Below, in pieces: positions 36,429-44,930 of a stretch of 64,000 bases of DNA (its first letter is position 1; every line of letters starts with the position of its first letter). Source of the stretch: Clostridium cuniculi (GTDB lineage Bacteria > Bacillota > Clostridia > Clostridiales > Clostridiaceae); NCBI RefSeq assembly GCF_004353185.1, contig NZ_SMUS01000002.1:1-64000 (forward strand), read 5' to 3'. Under the pieces are notes generated by a model. It searched no databases. It saw nothing but the letters and a program-made list of their open reading frames with translations, and had not been told where the DNA came from. The position numbers and the translations under genes were made by a program.

Positions 36429-37856
36429 TTATAAATTCCATTTTTCTATTGTGGCAATACCATTTCCTCTTAATTTTAATAAAGTATCTATAGAATCATT
36501 ATAAATTCTAGTACTAAATACTTCTTCTCCATTATTTAAGAATATTTCTAAAGAAGAATTATCTGAGAATATTCTCATTGAATCAACAGCTTCAATCTCT
36601 ACGGCTCTCATATCTCTTCCATAACCTGACTTTCCAAGTTCTAATTTAAATAATTTATTCTTAAATGAAAGCTTACAATCTTCTCTTAATTCAACATTAA
36701 ATTCATTAGAATATTTGAAATTAATATTTAATTCAAAAGTATTACTTTCAAATATATCTAAAGTAATATCTTCATTTAAAGAAACTTCTTTTTTAATTGA
36801 ATTACCTTTTCTTAAATTCTCTAATTCAATAACAGGTACTTGATATACCTTATTATTGTTTAAAACTAATTCTCTAGGAATTGTTAATTGATGTTGCCAA
36901 AAGTTATCTATAGTTGGATTCTTATGATCTATTGCATCAGGTACTCCCATCCAACCTATAACTATCCTTCTTCCTTTAGAATCTTCAAAAGTTTGTGGTG
37001 CATAGAAATCAAAACCCCTATCTATTTCAACAAATTCTCCGAGTTTAAGTTCTTTCTTATCATTAATAAAGTTCCCTACTGCATATCCACATTGATATAC
37101 ATTATTATATTTATATCCTTCTGCTTCCATACCTTGTGGTGAAAACATTAATATATCCTTATCACCTAACTTAAATGTATCTGGACATTCCCACATATAT
37201 CCCATATTATTTAACTTACCTACCGGGACTGAGTGGAATTTCCAATTATAAAGGTCACTTGACTTATATAATAAAACACATCCCTTATCATCAGTAGTTC
37301 TAGCACCTAGAACCATATAGTAAACTCCATCCTCTTCCCAAACCTTAGGGTCTCTAACATGTAAAGACATATCTTCTGGGAAATCTGTATTTCTTAAAAG
37401 AACCTTCTTTTCTGAGAAGTTTATACCATCTTTACTAGTTACTAAAATAACATTTTGCTCTCTTCCCGTTAATATATAATCATGTTCGCCTTGATGCTTT
37501 ACATTCCCTGTATAGAAGAAATATATAGTATCATCTTTAACAAAAGCTGATCCAGAATATACTCCATCCTTATCTTCAGCTATATCAGGATAAAGAGCTA
37601 CACCCTTATCTTCCCAGTTAGCTAAATCTTTAGATACAGCATGCCCCCAAAACTTTAATCCTCCCATTGGCGTTAATGGTGAGTATTGATAGTAACAATG
37701 ATATTCTCCATTAAATTCACATAATCCATTAGGGTCATTTATCCAACCTATAGGAGCCATTATATGATATTTATTTCTCCATCTATCATTATTTACAGCA
37801 TCTAAATTTTTGTTCATACATTCATTTATTTGCTTATCGAAATCAATTTTTAACAT
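36429..37856 (-). CDS. scrB: Sucrose-6-phosphate hydrolase, GH32
   Basis: A 475-residue cytosolic enzyme cleaving sucrose-6-phosphate to glucose-6-phosphate and fructose. The nucleophile is Asp41 (WINDPNG), the transition-state Asp169 is in HVRDPKVW, and the acid/base Glu is in WECPD. A C-terminal beta-sandwich follows the five-blade propeller. It starts 2 bp after the fructokinase stop with AGGGAGAT upstream, so scrK and scrB form one operon. Confidence 0.95.
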   Translation of the reverse strand: MLKIDFDKQINECMNKNLDAVNNDRWRNKYHIMAPIGWINDPNGLCEFNGEYHCYYQYSPLTPMGGLKFWGHAVSKDLANWEDKGVALYPDIAEDKDGVYSGSAFVKDDTIYFFYTGNVKHQGEHDYILTGREQNVILVTSKDGINFSEKKVLLRNTDFPEDMSLHVRDPKVWEEDGVYYMVLGARTTDDKGCVLLYKSSDLYNWKFHSVPVGKLNNMGYMWECPDTFKLGDKDILMFSPQGMEAEGYKYNNVYQCGYAVGNFINDKKELKLGEFVEIDRGFDFYAPQTFEDSKGRRIVIGWMGVPDAIDHKNPTIDNFWQHQLTIPRELVLNNNKVYQVPVIELENLRKGNSIKKEVSLNEDITLDIFESNTFELNINFKYSNEFNVELREDCKLSFKNKLFKLELGKSGYGRDMRAVEIEAVDSMRIFSDNSSLEIFLNNGEEVFSTRIYNDSIDTLLKLRGNGIATIEKWNL

Positions 37857-37858
37857 AC

Positions 37859-38830
37859 TTATCTCCCTTGTATTAAAGTTAAAACTTCATCTTTCGTTGG
37901 TAAAGCTCCTATAGCTCCTCTTTTGCATACTGTTAAAGCAGCTGTTGCATTTGAGAAAGTTAATATTTCCTTTACCTTTTCTTCTGGTAAATTAACTAAA
38001 CTTTCTAAAGTATTATCACCTTCAGCAATTTGGTATAAGAATGATCCTATAAATGAATCTCCAGCTCCTGTTGTATCTTGCGCTTGAACTTTAAATGATG
38101 GAGAGAATACTTTTCTTTCCTTAGTTATAAATTCTGCACCATTAGTTCCTTTAGTGTAGATTATAACCTCAACATCTCCTTGTAATAAGAAGTTTAATGC
38201 TTCTGCTTCATCTGTAATTCCAGTTATAAATTCTAACTCTTCATCACTTATTTTCACTATATTTGCCAAAGGTAAAAATTCTAAAATTGCTTTTCTACAA
38301 GCTTCTGGTGTTTCCCATAATGGTAATCTAACATTTGGGTCAAAGCTTATTAAACAATTATTTTTTTTAGCAAATTCTATTGCCTTTCTATGAGCATCCT
38401 TTATAGGAGCATCTATTAAGCTAACTGAACAAAAGTGTAATATTCCACCTTCTACAAAAACTTCTTCTTCTATTTCTGATGCATTTAATAGCATATCTGC
38501 ACTTGGGTTTCTATAGAATGAAAAATCTCTTTCCCCATCTTCCTTTAATGATACAAATGCTAATGCAGTATTTGCTTCCTTAGTTCTTAAAACCTTTGAT
38601 ACATCTACACCTAAAGGCTTAACTTCTTCTAAAATATGATCTCCAAATCCATCTACACCTAATTTAGTAAGCATTTGAGATTTTCCGCCTAACTTTGAAA
38701 CAGCTGCAGCAACATTTAATGGTGCTCCACCTGCAACTCTAAAAAAATTACTTACATCTTTTAAAGCTACACCTTTTTCATGTGGAATAAAGTCTATCAA
38801 AGCTTCTCCAATTGAAATTACCTTTTTCAT
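37859..38830 (-). CDS. scrK: Fructokinase, PfkB family
   Basis: A 323-residue ATP-dependent sugar kinase that phosphorylates fructose released by ScrB. The N-terminal GGAPLNVAAAVSKLGG and C-terminal DTTGAGDSFIGSFLY signatures are present, with the catalytic Asp in GAGD. I chose ATG at 38830 with TTAGGAGGAG upstream; the longer frame to 38872 would run through the operator GGGAACGTTCCC at 38857-38868. It heads the scrK-scrB operon under ScrR control. Confidence 0.94.
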   Translation of the reverse strand: MKKVISIGEALIDFIPHEKGVALKDVSNFFRVAGGAPLNVAAAVSKLGGKSQMLTKLGVDGFGDHILEEVKPLGVDVSKVLRTKEANTALAFVSLKEDGERDFSFYRNPSADMLLNASEIEEEVFVEGGILHFCSVSLIDAPIKDAHRKAIEFAKKNNCLISFDPNVRLPLWETPEACRKAILEFLPLANIVKISDEELEFITGITDEAEALNFLLQGDVEVIIYTKGTNGAEFITKERKVFSPSFKVQAQDTTGAGDSFIGSFLYQIAEGDNTLESLVNLPEEKVKEILTFSNATAALTVCKRGAIGALPTKDEVLTLIQGR

Positions 38831-38856
38831 CTCTTCTCCTCCTAATAATATATCAT

Positions 38857-38868
38857 GGGAACGTTCCC
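38857..38868. promoter_or_regulatory. ScrR (LacI-type) operator before scrK
   Basis: GGGAACGTTCCC is a perfect 12-bp palindrome 27 bp before the scrK start. It shares the GGAACNTT core with the two boxes before scrA. Confidence 0.85.
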
Positions 38869-39007
38869 TCATTCATAAAAAAAATATATTACAAATGAAT
38901 TTGTTCCATTAACCTCATAAATCAAAAACATTTATACTTATAAAAATATTATATCATTTATATTACCTTAGTCTATATTTTTTTATTAGAAATATACTCC
39001 TTTTTCA

Positions 39008-39037
39008 TAAAAAAAGCTACTCATTAAAGAGTAGCTT
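39008..39037 (-). terminator. Terminator after the orphan c-di-GMP riboswitch
   Basis: AAGCTACTC (39014-39022) pairs with GAGTAGCTT (39029-39037) and is followed by seven T residues on the minus strand. It lies 180 bp before scrK and separates the riboswitch transcript from the scrK operon. Confidence 0.88.
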
Positions 39038-39174
39038 AAACTCTTAAGTAAAAATAAAATTTATATGCATAATTTCTAGAACTTAACTAAATATCTTTTG
39101 AGGCTGAATTAATACTATAATTAACTTCTAATAAATTAAAACAATTATAATTAATTTTATTAAACTTAATAAAC

Positions 39175-39267
39175 AAAAAGTATAATATACTTTTTGGCAA
39201 CTGGCTGACATTGAAAAATTTCTTTAGTCCCTATAGCTTTGCGTCCTTAAATTTCTTTAAGTTTGCC
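39175..39267 (-). promoter_or_regulatory. c-di-GMP-I (GEMM) riboswitch with adjoining hairpin
   Basis: On the minus strand, from 39267: GGCAAACTTAAAG, GGACGCAAAGC, TATAGGGACTAAAG and TCAGCCAGTTGCC (ending 39196) are the conserved GEMM-I elements, including the ACGCAAAGC and GGGACUAA joining regions. An AAAAAGTA/TACTTTTT hairpin (39175-39195) follows immediately and could be a weak terminator. No reading frame of note occurs before the strong terminator at 39008-39037, so no gene is downstream in the same transcript. Confidence 0.9.
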
Positions 39268-39484
39268 TATTTAATTTTAAAAATAATATAAAATTATTAT
39301 CATCTAATATTATTTTTTTATATGAGAATTAAAACAAATTACTGAAGAAATTATATAGCATTTTAATGCTTTATAGTTAAAAATGTTTTATTTTTCATAT
39401 TTTAAATCATAAATTTCCGATAAAATAAAACTATTTTCCACTGAATTATATTTTTATTCTTCTTATAACATAATTTTAAAATTA

Positions 39485-40162
39485 TTATTTTTCAAATTCA
39501 TTATTCTCATCAATTTCATACTCTTTCATATGCTTTTTATGTTTACATTTATTATGACCTCTCATATGTCTACCATGAACATCACTCATTTTCCAAGATT
39601 TAATTAACTTTGATAATATTACTTCTAACTGCTTTTGTTCTTCCTCATTTATTGCCTTAAATAATTCTTTTGACTTATTTTTATGCTCTTCTTCCTTTAA
39701 TAAAATAACTTCCTTTCCTTTTTCAGTTATCTCAATTTTTACTCTTCTTTTATCATTTTCATCTTTTTCTCTTATTATTAATTGCTTATCTTCCATTTTA
39801 CTTAAAATTTCACTTAAAGAGCCTGAACGAATATCAATAATGTTTTGTAATTCACTTTGAGTCATTGTTCCTTTTTCTAAAAGTACTTTTAATATACGCC
39901 CTCTTCCATGATGACCACAATGGTTATGATTTAATATCATTCCACACTTTCCTAACATTATCATAAGACGATCTTCTTGAGGTAAACTTTTAAACTCCTC
40001 ACGTTTTTTTGCTTGTTCCTTTAGCTCAGCTATTTTTTCTTCTGTAATTTCACCTTCATTCAATAATCTTACAAACTTTTTTCCTCTACAACATTTAGTT
40101 TCATCTATACTGCAATTTTTTCCACATAGTGGACATTTCTCATATTTAATTTCATTATTCAT
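39485..40162 (-). CDS. MarR-family regulator with Cys/His-rich ends
   Basis: A 225-residue winged-helix regulator. The N-terminus has a CPLCGKNC...CC zinc-ribbon-like cluster, the middle a MarR helix-turn-helix (MTQSELQNIIDIRSGSLSEILSKME, then a beta wing with KDENDKRRVKIEITEKG). NHNHCGHHGRGR precedes it, and the C-terminus reads HGRHMRGHNKCKHKKHMK. These clusters suggest metal or redox sensing. It is probably autoregulated by the AGGT[A/G]CCT boxes at 40183-40239. It is in the sucrose cluster but is not obviously related to sucrose. The 39268-39484 gap before its stop is AT-rich. Confidence 0.8.
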   Translation of the reverse strand: MNNEIKYEKCPLCGKNCSIDETKCCRGKKFVRLLNEGEITEEKIAELKEQAKKREEFKSLPQEDRLMIMLGKCGMILNHNHCGHHGRGRILKVLLEKGTMTQSELQNIIDIRSGSLSEILSKMEDKQLIIREKDENDKRRVKIEITEKGKEVILLKEEEHKNKSKELFKAINEEEQKQLEVILSKLIKSWKMSDVHGRHMRGHNKCKHKKHMKEYEIDENNEFEK

Positions 40163-40182
40163 ATATATTTACTCCTTTTTAG

Positions 40183-40239
40183 TTAGGTACCTTATTATTA
40201 TATTGTATACTATCACATTAATATTATCAAGGCACCTAA
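40183..40239 (-). promoter_or_regulatory. Promoter and paired operators of the MarR gene
   Basis: TTAGGTGCCTT (40239-40229 on the minus strand) and AAGGTACCTAA (40193-40183) flank the promoter TTGATA, 17 bp, TACAAT. One box overlaps the -35 and the other lies past the -10, the usual arrangement for MarR autorepression. Confidence 0.7.
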
Positions 40240-40249
40240 TTAATTGTAA

Positions 40250-40286
40250 TAAAAAAAGAAGAAAATGCTTTTACACATTTCCCTCT
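40250..40286 (-). terminator. Terminator of scrA
   Basis: On the minus strand AAGAGGGAAATG pairs with CATTTTCTTCTT through several G-U pairs and is followed by TTTTTTT. It lies 20 bp past the scrA stop. Confidence 0.75.
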
Positions 40287-40307
40287 TTATATATACTAAA
40301 TTTATGA

Positions 40308-41687
40308 TTAAGCTTCTTCTTTTATTCCCATTATCCAAGTAGCTATAAATGCTACAACACCTGCAATAGCTAATCCTATACAATAATTAATCATTGTATC
40401 TGATGTTGTAATTGCTATAGCTGGTAAAGCTGTTACACCAACTGCTGTCATTTTAACATGTGTAAGTACTACATAAGCACCAGCTGCAGCACCACCAATA
40501 GCTGCTCCTATAAATGGTTTTCTATATCTTAAATTAACACCAAATATTGCTGCTTCAGTTATACCCATTGTACAACTTATTGCTGCTGGTAAAGATATAG
40601 CTTTCATTTTCTTATTTTTAGTCTTAAAGTATACAGCTAAAGCTGCCCCACCTTGTGCAAAGTTAGCTACTGCCCAAATTGGAAGTAAAGTATTAAAACC
40701 AGTTGAAGAAATAAGTCCTAATTCAATAGCGTGAAAGCTATGGTGTATACCTGAAATAACTATAGCTGAATATAATCCACCAAAAATTATCCCTGCAAAT
40801 ATACCAAAGTTATTTAATGCGTACTGTAAGAATACACTTATTCCATCTCCAATCCAGTTAGCAAATGGACCTACAACTACTAACGCTAAGAACCCTGTAG
40901 CTAATACTGTTAATAATGGAGTTAATAATATATCTAACATGTTAGGTACAATCTTTCTAACATTTCTTTCTATTATAGACATTAAGAATATAACAAATAG
41001 TATTGGTAATACAGTTCCTTGATATCCCTTTAAAGGCATATCAATAATTCCAAATACAGACATTGTTTGCGCTACAGCACCTGATTGTTGTTCCCAAGCA
41101 TTCATTAAACCTGGGTGAATCATTATACCTCCAACTGTCGCTGCTAAGTAAGGATTGCATTTAAATACTTTTGCTGCACTGATAGCAACTAATATTGGTA
41201 AGAAGTTAAATGCTGCACTACTAAATAAATCTAACAGTGTCCACCACCATGTTCCTGAGGCATCCAGTCCAAACTTAGACAATAATCCCATTATACCCAT
41301 TAATAATCCTGAAGCAACAATTGCCGGAATTATTGGTACAAATATATCTGATAATAATTTAGCTAATTTTTGAATCGGATTTAATTTTTCCGCACCAGAA
41401 TCTTTAACATCTTGAGTACTCATCTCAGTTATTCCACAAATTTTAATTAACTCTGCATATACTTTATTAACAGTCCCTTGCCCAATAATAACTTGGAATT
41501 GTCCACCGTTAATAAACGCACCTTTAACTATATCTAGCTTTTCTAGCTCTTCTTTGTTAGCTAAACTTTGATCTTTTAATACCATTCTTAATCTTGTAGC
41601 ACAGTGTGCTGCACTTGCAATGTTCTCTGGTCCACCCATATATTTTAATATATCTTGGGCAGCATCATAATACTTGTTAGACCCCAT
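40308..41687 (-). CDS. scrA: PTS sucrose transporter subunit EIIBC
   Basis: A 459-residue sucrose permease. The IIB domain is first, with phosphocysteine Cys29 (HCATRLRM) and the sucrose/trehalose-family GAFINGGQFQVIIGQG; IIC follows with about ten helices (GITEAAIFGVNLRYRKPF). There is no IIA domain, so a general IIA-Glc is needed. AGGAGG precedes the ATG. It is expressed alone from a promoter bearing two ScrR boxes, separate from scrK-scrB. Confidence 0.93.
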   Translation of the reverse strand: MGSNKYYDAAQDILKYMGGPENIASAAHCATRLRMVLKDQSLANKEELEKLDIVKGAFINGGQFQVIIGQGTVNKVYAELIKICGITEMSTQDVKDSGAEKLNPIQKLAKLLSDIFVPIIPAIVASGLLMGIMGLLSKFGLDASGTWWWTLLDLFSSAAFNFLPILVAISAAKVFKCNPYLAATVGGIMIHPGLMNAWEQQSGAVAQTMSVFGIIDMPLKGYQGTVLPILFVIFLMSIIERNVRKIVPNMLDILLTPLLTVLATGFLALVVVGPFANWIGDGISVFLQYALNNFGIFAGIIFGGLYSAIVISGIHHSFHAIELGLISSTGFNTLLPIWAVANFAQGGAALAVYFKTKNKKMKAISLPAAISCTMGITEAAIFGVNLRYRKPFIGAAIGGAAAGAYVVLTHVKMTAVGVTALPAIAITTSDTMINYCIGLAIAGVVAFIATWIMGIKEEA

Positions 41688-41754
41688 TTTTAAATCCTCC
41701 TAAATGACTTTTATAATTCTATAATTACCTTGTATCAAAGGCTTTATTCATTAT

Positions 41755-41803
41755 GTGGTAATGTTCCCACGTTGCTTATTAAAAAATGTGGTAATGTTCC
41801 CAC
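41755..41803. promoter_or_regulatory. Two ScrR operators before scrA
   Basis: GTGGTAATGTTCCCAC occurs twice, at 41755-41770 and 41788-41803, exactly 33 bp apart (three helical turns), about 70-115 bp upstream of scrA. This fits cooperative LacI-type binding and matches the scrK box core. Confidence 0.85.
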
Positions 41804-41980
41804 TATTTCAATAAAAAAAGTTTTACGTTTTCATTTAATCGTATGCACTATGTCGAAATTTGTTATTATTTAAAATTATAATTAAATTATATAACGTTAT
41901 TTTATATAAGTCTATAGTTTATTTTAATTTTTATATAGGAAAATTTCAGACTTATCATAAAATATTATTTTTTAAAATAG

Positions 41981-42011
41981 TTTTATATAGGAATATTTCC
42001 TATACAAAACC
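41981..42011. repeat. Inverted repeat after scrR
   Basis: GTTTTATATAGGAA (41981-41994) pairs with TTCCTATACAAAAC (41998-42011), one mismatch. Related TATAGGAA words occur at about 41935 and 43207. It may be a weak scrR terminator or an operator. The rest of 41820-41980 holds no gene. Confidence 0.45.
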
Positions 42012-42036
42012 CATTTAAAACCTTTTCATAACCTTA

Positions 42037-43029
42037 TTATACACTATTTCTTTCAACTAGTAAACAATCTAATTTTACTTTTTCTACCACACTTTCTTTT
42101 TTTTCATTATCTAATTTACTTAACATTATTTCTGCAGATTTTCTTCCTGCAGTTTTATAGTGATAATGTATTGTTGTAAGTTTTGGTGTTATTACTCTAG
42201 CCGTCTTAGAATCTCCCATTCCAACTACTGCTATATCTTCTGGTACTCTGTATTTATTCTCTATTAAATATTCTATTGCTCCTAAAGCTAGATTATCAGT
42301 TACAGCCACAATTGCAGTTGGAACATCTGTCCCCTCCATTATTTCCTTAGCTAATATATAACCACTCTTCTCTTCAAAATTACCAATCTTAATATTATCA
42401 TAATTTATCTCAATGTTATTATTTTTTAATGTATTTATATAAGCTTGTTTTCTATAAAGTCCTACAGCCTTATCTTCTTCATAAACCCCAATATATCCAA
42501 TTTTCTTATGCCCTTTTTTAATTAAATAATTAGTTATGTCCTCTGTTGCTTGAAATTCATTAAAGTATACAGATGAACAATCCTTAACATCTTGTGCAAC
42601 AACAACTATTGGAACTTCTAAGCTTTTTATAACTTCTATATGTTTCTCCATTACCTTAGTTGCCATAAATATTATTCCATCAACTTGATTTGATTTAAAT
42701 ATATTAAGGTATTCTAATTCTTTTTCTATAGATAAATTTGTATTTGCTATCAAAATATCATATCCATTTGGAGATAAAATTTCTGTAATACCTTCAACTA
42801 CTCTTGATGGAGTCTCACTACTTATTTTAGGAACTATTACCCCTATTAAATTTGTCTTCTTAGTTCTCATACCTTTTGCTTGCCTTTGTGGTGTAAATCC
42901 TGTTTCATCAAGCACTTTTTTTATTTTATCTTTAGCTTCAACACTAACATATCCATTATTTAAGTATCTAGAAACAGTAGATTTTGACACCCCTGCTAGC
43001 TTTGCTATGTCAATTATGTTTAATGCCAT
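42037..43029 (-). CDS. scrR: LacI-family sucrose operon repressor
   Basis: A 330-residue repressor. The N-terminal helix-turn-helix IIDIAKLAGVSKSTVSRYLN and hinge helix are followed by a periplasmic-binding-like sugar domain. It lies directly upstream of scrA and the ScrR-type boxes, which identifies its targets as scrA and scrK-scrB. I chose ATG at 43029, where LacI proteins normally start just before the helix-turn-helix, with GGAGGGAG upstream; a frame from 43059 adds ten atypical residues. Confidence 0.9.
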   Translation of the reverse strand: MALNIIDIAKLAGVSKSTVSRYLNNGYVSVEAKDKIKKVLDETGFTPQRQAKGMRTKKTNLIGVIVPKISSETPSRVVEGITEILSPNGYDILIANTNLSIEKELEYLNIFKSNQVDGIIFMATKVMEKHIEVIKSLEVPIVVVAQDVKDCSSVYFNEFQATEDITNYLIKKGHKKIGYIGVYEEDKAVGLYRKQAYINTLKNNNIEINYDNIKIGNFEEKSGYILAKEIMEGTDVPTAIVAVTDNLALGAIEYLIENKYRVPEDIAVVGMGDSKTARVITPKLTTIHYHYKTAGRKSAEIMLSKLDNEKKESVVEKVKLDCLLVERNSV

Positions 43030-43401
43030 TAGCTCTTTCTCCCTCCATTGCTTTTTCAAATCAATTGCCTATTTTATTTTATCATTTTTTAAATATTTTC
43101 ACACTTAATTCTTAATATTTTTTATGTATTATTTAGTAAATACATCCCTCTAAACATCGAATTCATAACGTGAACTAAACAAATTTAAATTTGAATTTTT
43201 AGTTACATAGGAATATTTACTATTATATTTTTATATATTAAAACAACTCTTATTCTAATTTTGGTAAATAATTCACCAAAAATAGTTAATACTATATATA
43301 GTACTTTTTCTATAATATAACTTGTTTTGAATTTGTTATTTAATAGTTATAAATTAATTTAACTATTTCACTTAAGGAATTTCGCTTAAAGGAGTGACGA
43401 T
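43030..43401. other. Divergent intergenic region between scrR and the amidase-like gene
   Basis: No gene is seen. It must hold the scrR promoter (minus) and that of the exported protein (plus). A short palindrome ACTATATATAGT is at about 43290-43301. The plus-strand gene has AAAGGAGTGACG before its ATG. Confidence 0.5.
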
Positions 43402-44313
43402 ATGGTTACAAACGATAAACATAATAATTCTAAGATAAGTATTAAAAACATTATTATTAGTATGGCTTATTGCATATTAATAATAAGCTTATTTGCTTAC
43501 TTTTTCTATTGTATAGGTAAAGTTCCTCCAAGCAATTATGTTTCTAAAAGCAATCTATTAAATAATATTAATATCAGTACTAGCGTTGGTAACTTTGATA
43601 CTAGCGATATACCTGAGAGTTCTATAGATCCATATGAAGATGAGCTAAATACTTTTATAACAGCTGCTTTTAATACAAGAAATGAAGGTTTTTTAAGTGG
43701 AAAGGTTTCTAAACTTTATGATTACTATGGTACTTCTTCAGCCAATGGTCAATATTCATTAGGATATGAATTTAGAAGAATTTCTTACTTACGTGATTGG
43801 TCTTTAGAAAGAGCCATAATTTTTACTTCTATTAATTCAATAGTAATTATAAATAAGGTTATTAGAAACGATAATAAAATAATTGTTGATTTAGATGAAC
43901 ATTACACTTTTAACTATATTCATAATAAACAATTTGCTGTAAATAAATTTACTCTAACAATACCTCATATATTAACACTTTATACTAATGATGATAATTC
44001 TAAAAACTCTTTTTACATAGATAAGGATTATTATTCTGATATATTTAACGATGACTTAGATGACTATATATTTACATTATCAGAAACACTTTTACCTTAT
44101 ACTAAAAGACTAAATCCTAATTATGAGGTATCTAACAATTATAAAAAAGATGACATTATTAGATTTGATAAATCATTTTTTACAGATCACAAAGCTATAA
44201 TATCAGGATTTGACTCAAATGGTTATCCTTTAATAGATAGTAATTTATTTAATATTTCAAACATGCCATTTGATTTAGGATGGAAAGAAAAAAATATAAA
44301 ACTTTCTTATTAA
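43402..44313 (+). CDS. Exported protein resembling amidase_6 proteins but without their catalytic core
   Basis: A 303-residue protein with one N-terminal membrane anchor (IIISMAYCILIISLFAYFFYCIG). The region RNEGFLSGKVSKLYDYY...YEFRRISYLRDWSLER...IFTSI resembles the N-terminal domain of amidase_6 proteins, and the end (KKDDIIRFDK, DHKAIISGFDSNGYPLIDS, PFDLGW) resembles the last part of the amidase fold, including an H-x-A-I-I segment. The usual YDRxxAVxYA...DCTNFVS block with the catalytic Cys is absent. It is therefore either a non-catalytic derivative or an unrelated fold. It is a single-gene unit on the outer side of the membrane. Confidence 0.5.
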   Translation: MVTNDKHNNSKISIKNIIISMAYCILIISLFAYFFYCIGKVPPSNYVSKSNLLNNINISTSVGNFDTSDIPESSIDPYEDELNTFITAAFNTRNEGFLSGKVSKLYDYYGTSSANGQYSLGYEFRRISYLRDWSLERAIIFTSINSIVIINKVIRNDNKIIVDLDEHYTFNYIHNKQFAVNKFTLTIPHILTLYTNDDNSKNSFYIDKDYYSDIFNDDLDDYIFTLSETLLPYTKRLNPNYEVSNNYKKDDIIRFDKSFFTDHKAIISGFDSNGYPLIDSNLFNISNMPFDLGWKEKNIKLSY

Positions 44314-44317
44314 GCAA

Positions 44318-44382
44318 AAATGACAAATTATTAATGGCAAATTAACTTTAAATTTTAATTTGCCATTTTAAATTTGTCATTT
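44318..44382. terminator. Bidirectional terminator between the amidase-like gene and smpB
   Basis: A nested stem: AAATGACAAATT...AATTTGTCATTT outside and AATGGCAAATT...AATTTGCCATT inside, with A/T runs on both sides of the convergent genes. Confidence 0.8.
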
Positions 44383-44386
44383 CTAA

Positions 44387-44857
44387 TTAATAACGGTTTC
44401 TTTCTTTCATTTGACGTTCAATATCTCTTTTATGAGCTTTTTCTAACATTGAATCTCTCTTATCATAATTCTTTTTACCTTTACATATTCCAAGAGCAAC
44501 CTTAACTCTTCCATTCTTTAAGTATAAAGATAACGGAACTAATGTATATCCATCTCTAGATACTAAACCTGCAAGTCTACCTATTTGCTCTTTATGAAGT
44601 AAAAGCTTTCTTTCTCTCAACGGATCAACATTAAATATATTTCCTTGTTCATAAGGACTAATATGCATATTTAAAATAAATATCTCTCCATTTTTTATAT
44701 CAGCGTAACAATCTTTTAAATTGCATTTACCACCTCTAATAGATTTAACTTCCGTTCCTACTAGAGCAATTCCCGCCTCCATTGTTTCTTCAACAAAATA
44801 ATCATGACGAGCTTTTCTATTTTCAGCTAAAGAATTACTATTCTTAACTCTTGCCAT
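44387..44857 (-). CDS. smpB: SsrA-binding protein SmpB
   Basis: A 156-residue partner of tmRNA in trans-translation. The family signatures are complete: [27 protein letters not shown] (N-terminal OB fold), [23 protein letters not shown] and the C-terminal tail [15 protein letters not shown] chose ATG at 44857 (MARVKNS), with GGGTGAG upstream. It follows rnr, the usual rnr-smpB order, but ssrA is about 25 kb away in this window. Confidence 0.97.
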   Translation of the reverse strand: MARVKNSNSLAENRKARHDYFVEETMEAGIALVGTEVKSIRGGKCNLKDCYADIKNGEIFILNMHISPYEQGNIFNVDPLRERKLLLHKEQIGRLAGLVSRDGYTLVPLSLYLKNGRVKVALGICKGKKNYDKRDSMLEKAHKRDIERQMKERNRY

Positions 44858-44930
44858 ATTCTCACCCACTTTTTTATTACGTGTTTTTCTTAATTATAAC
44901 AAGAACCTCTCAAAATCACAATATAACTAA

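Noticed and set aside
38830..38872. An N-terminally extended fructokinase starting at 38872
   Set aside because: The extension translates the GGGAACGTTCCC operator. ATG at 38830 has AGGAGGAG upstream.
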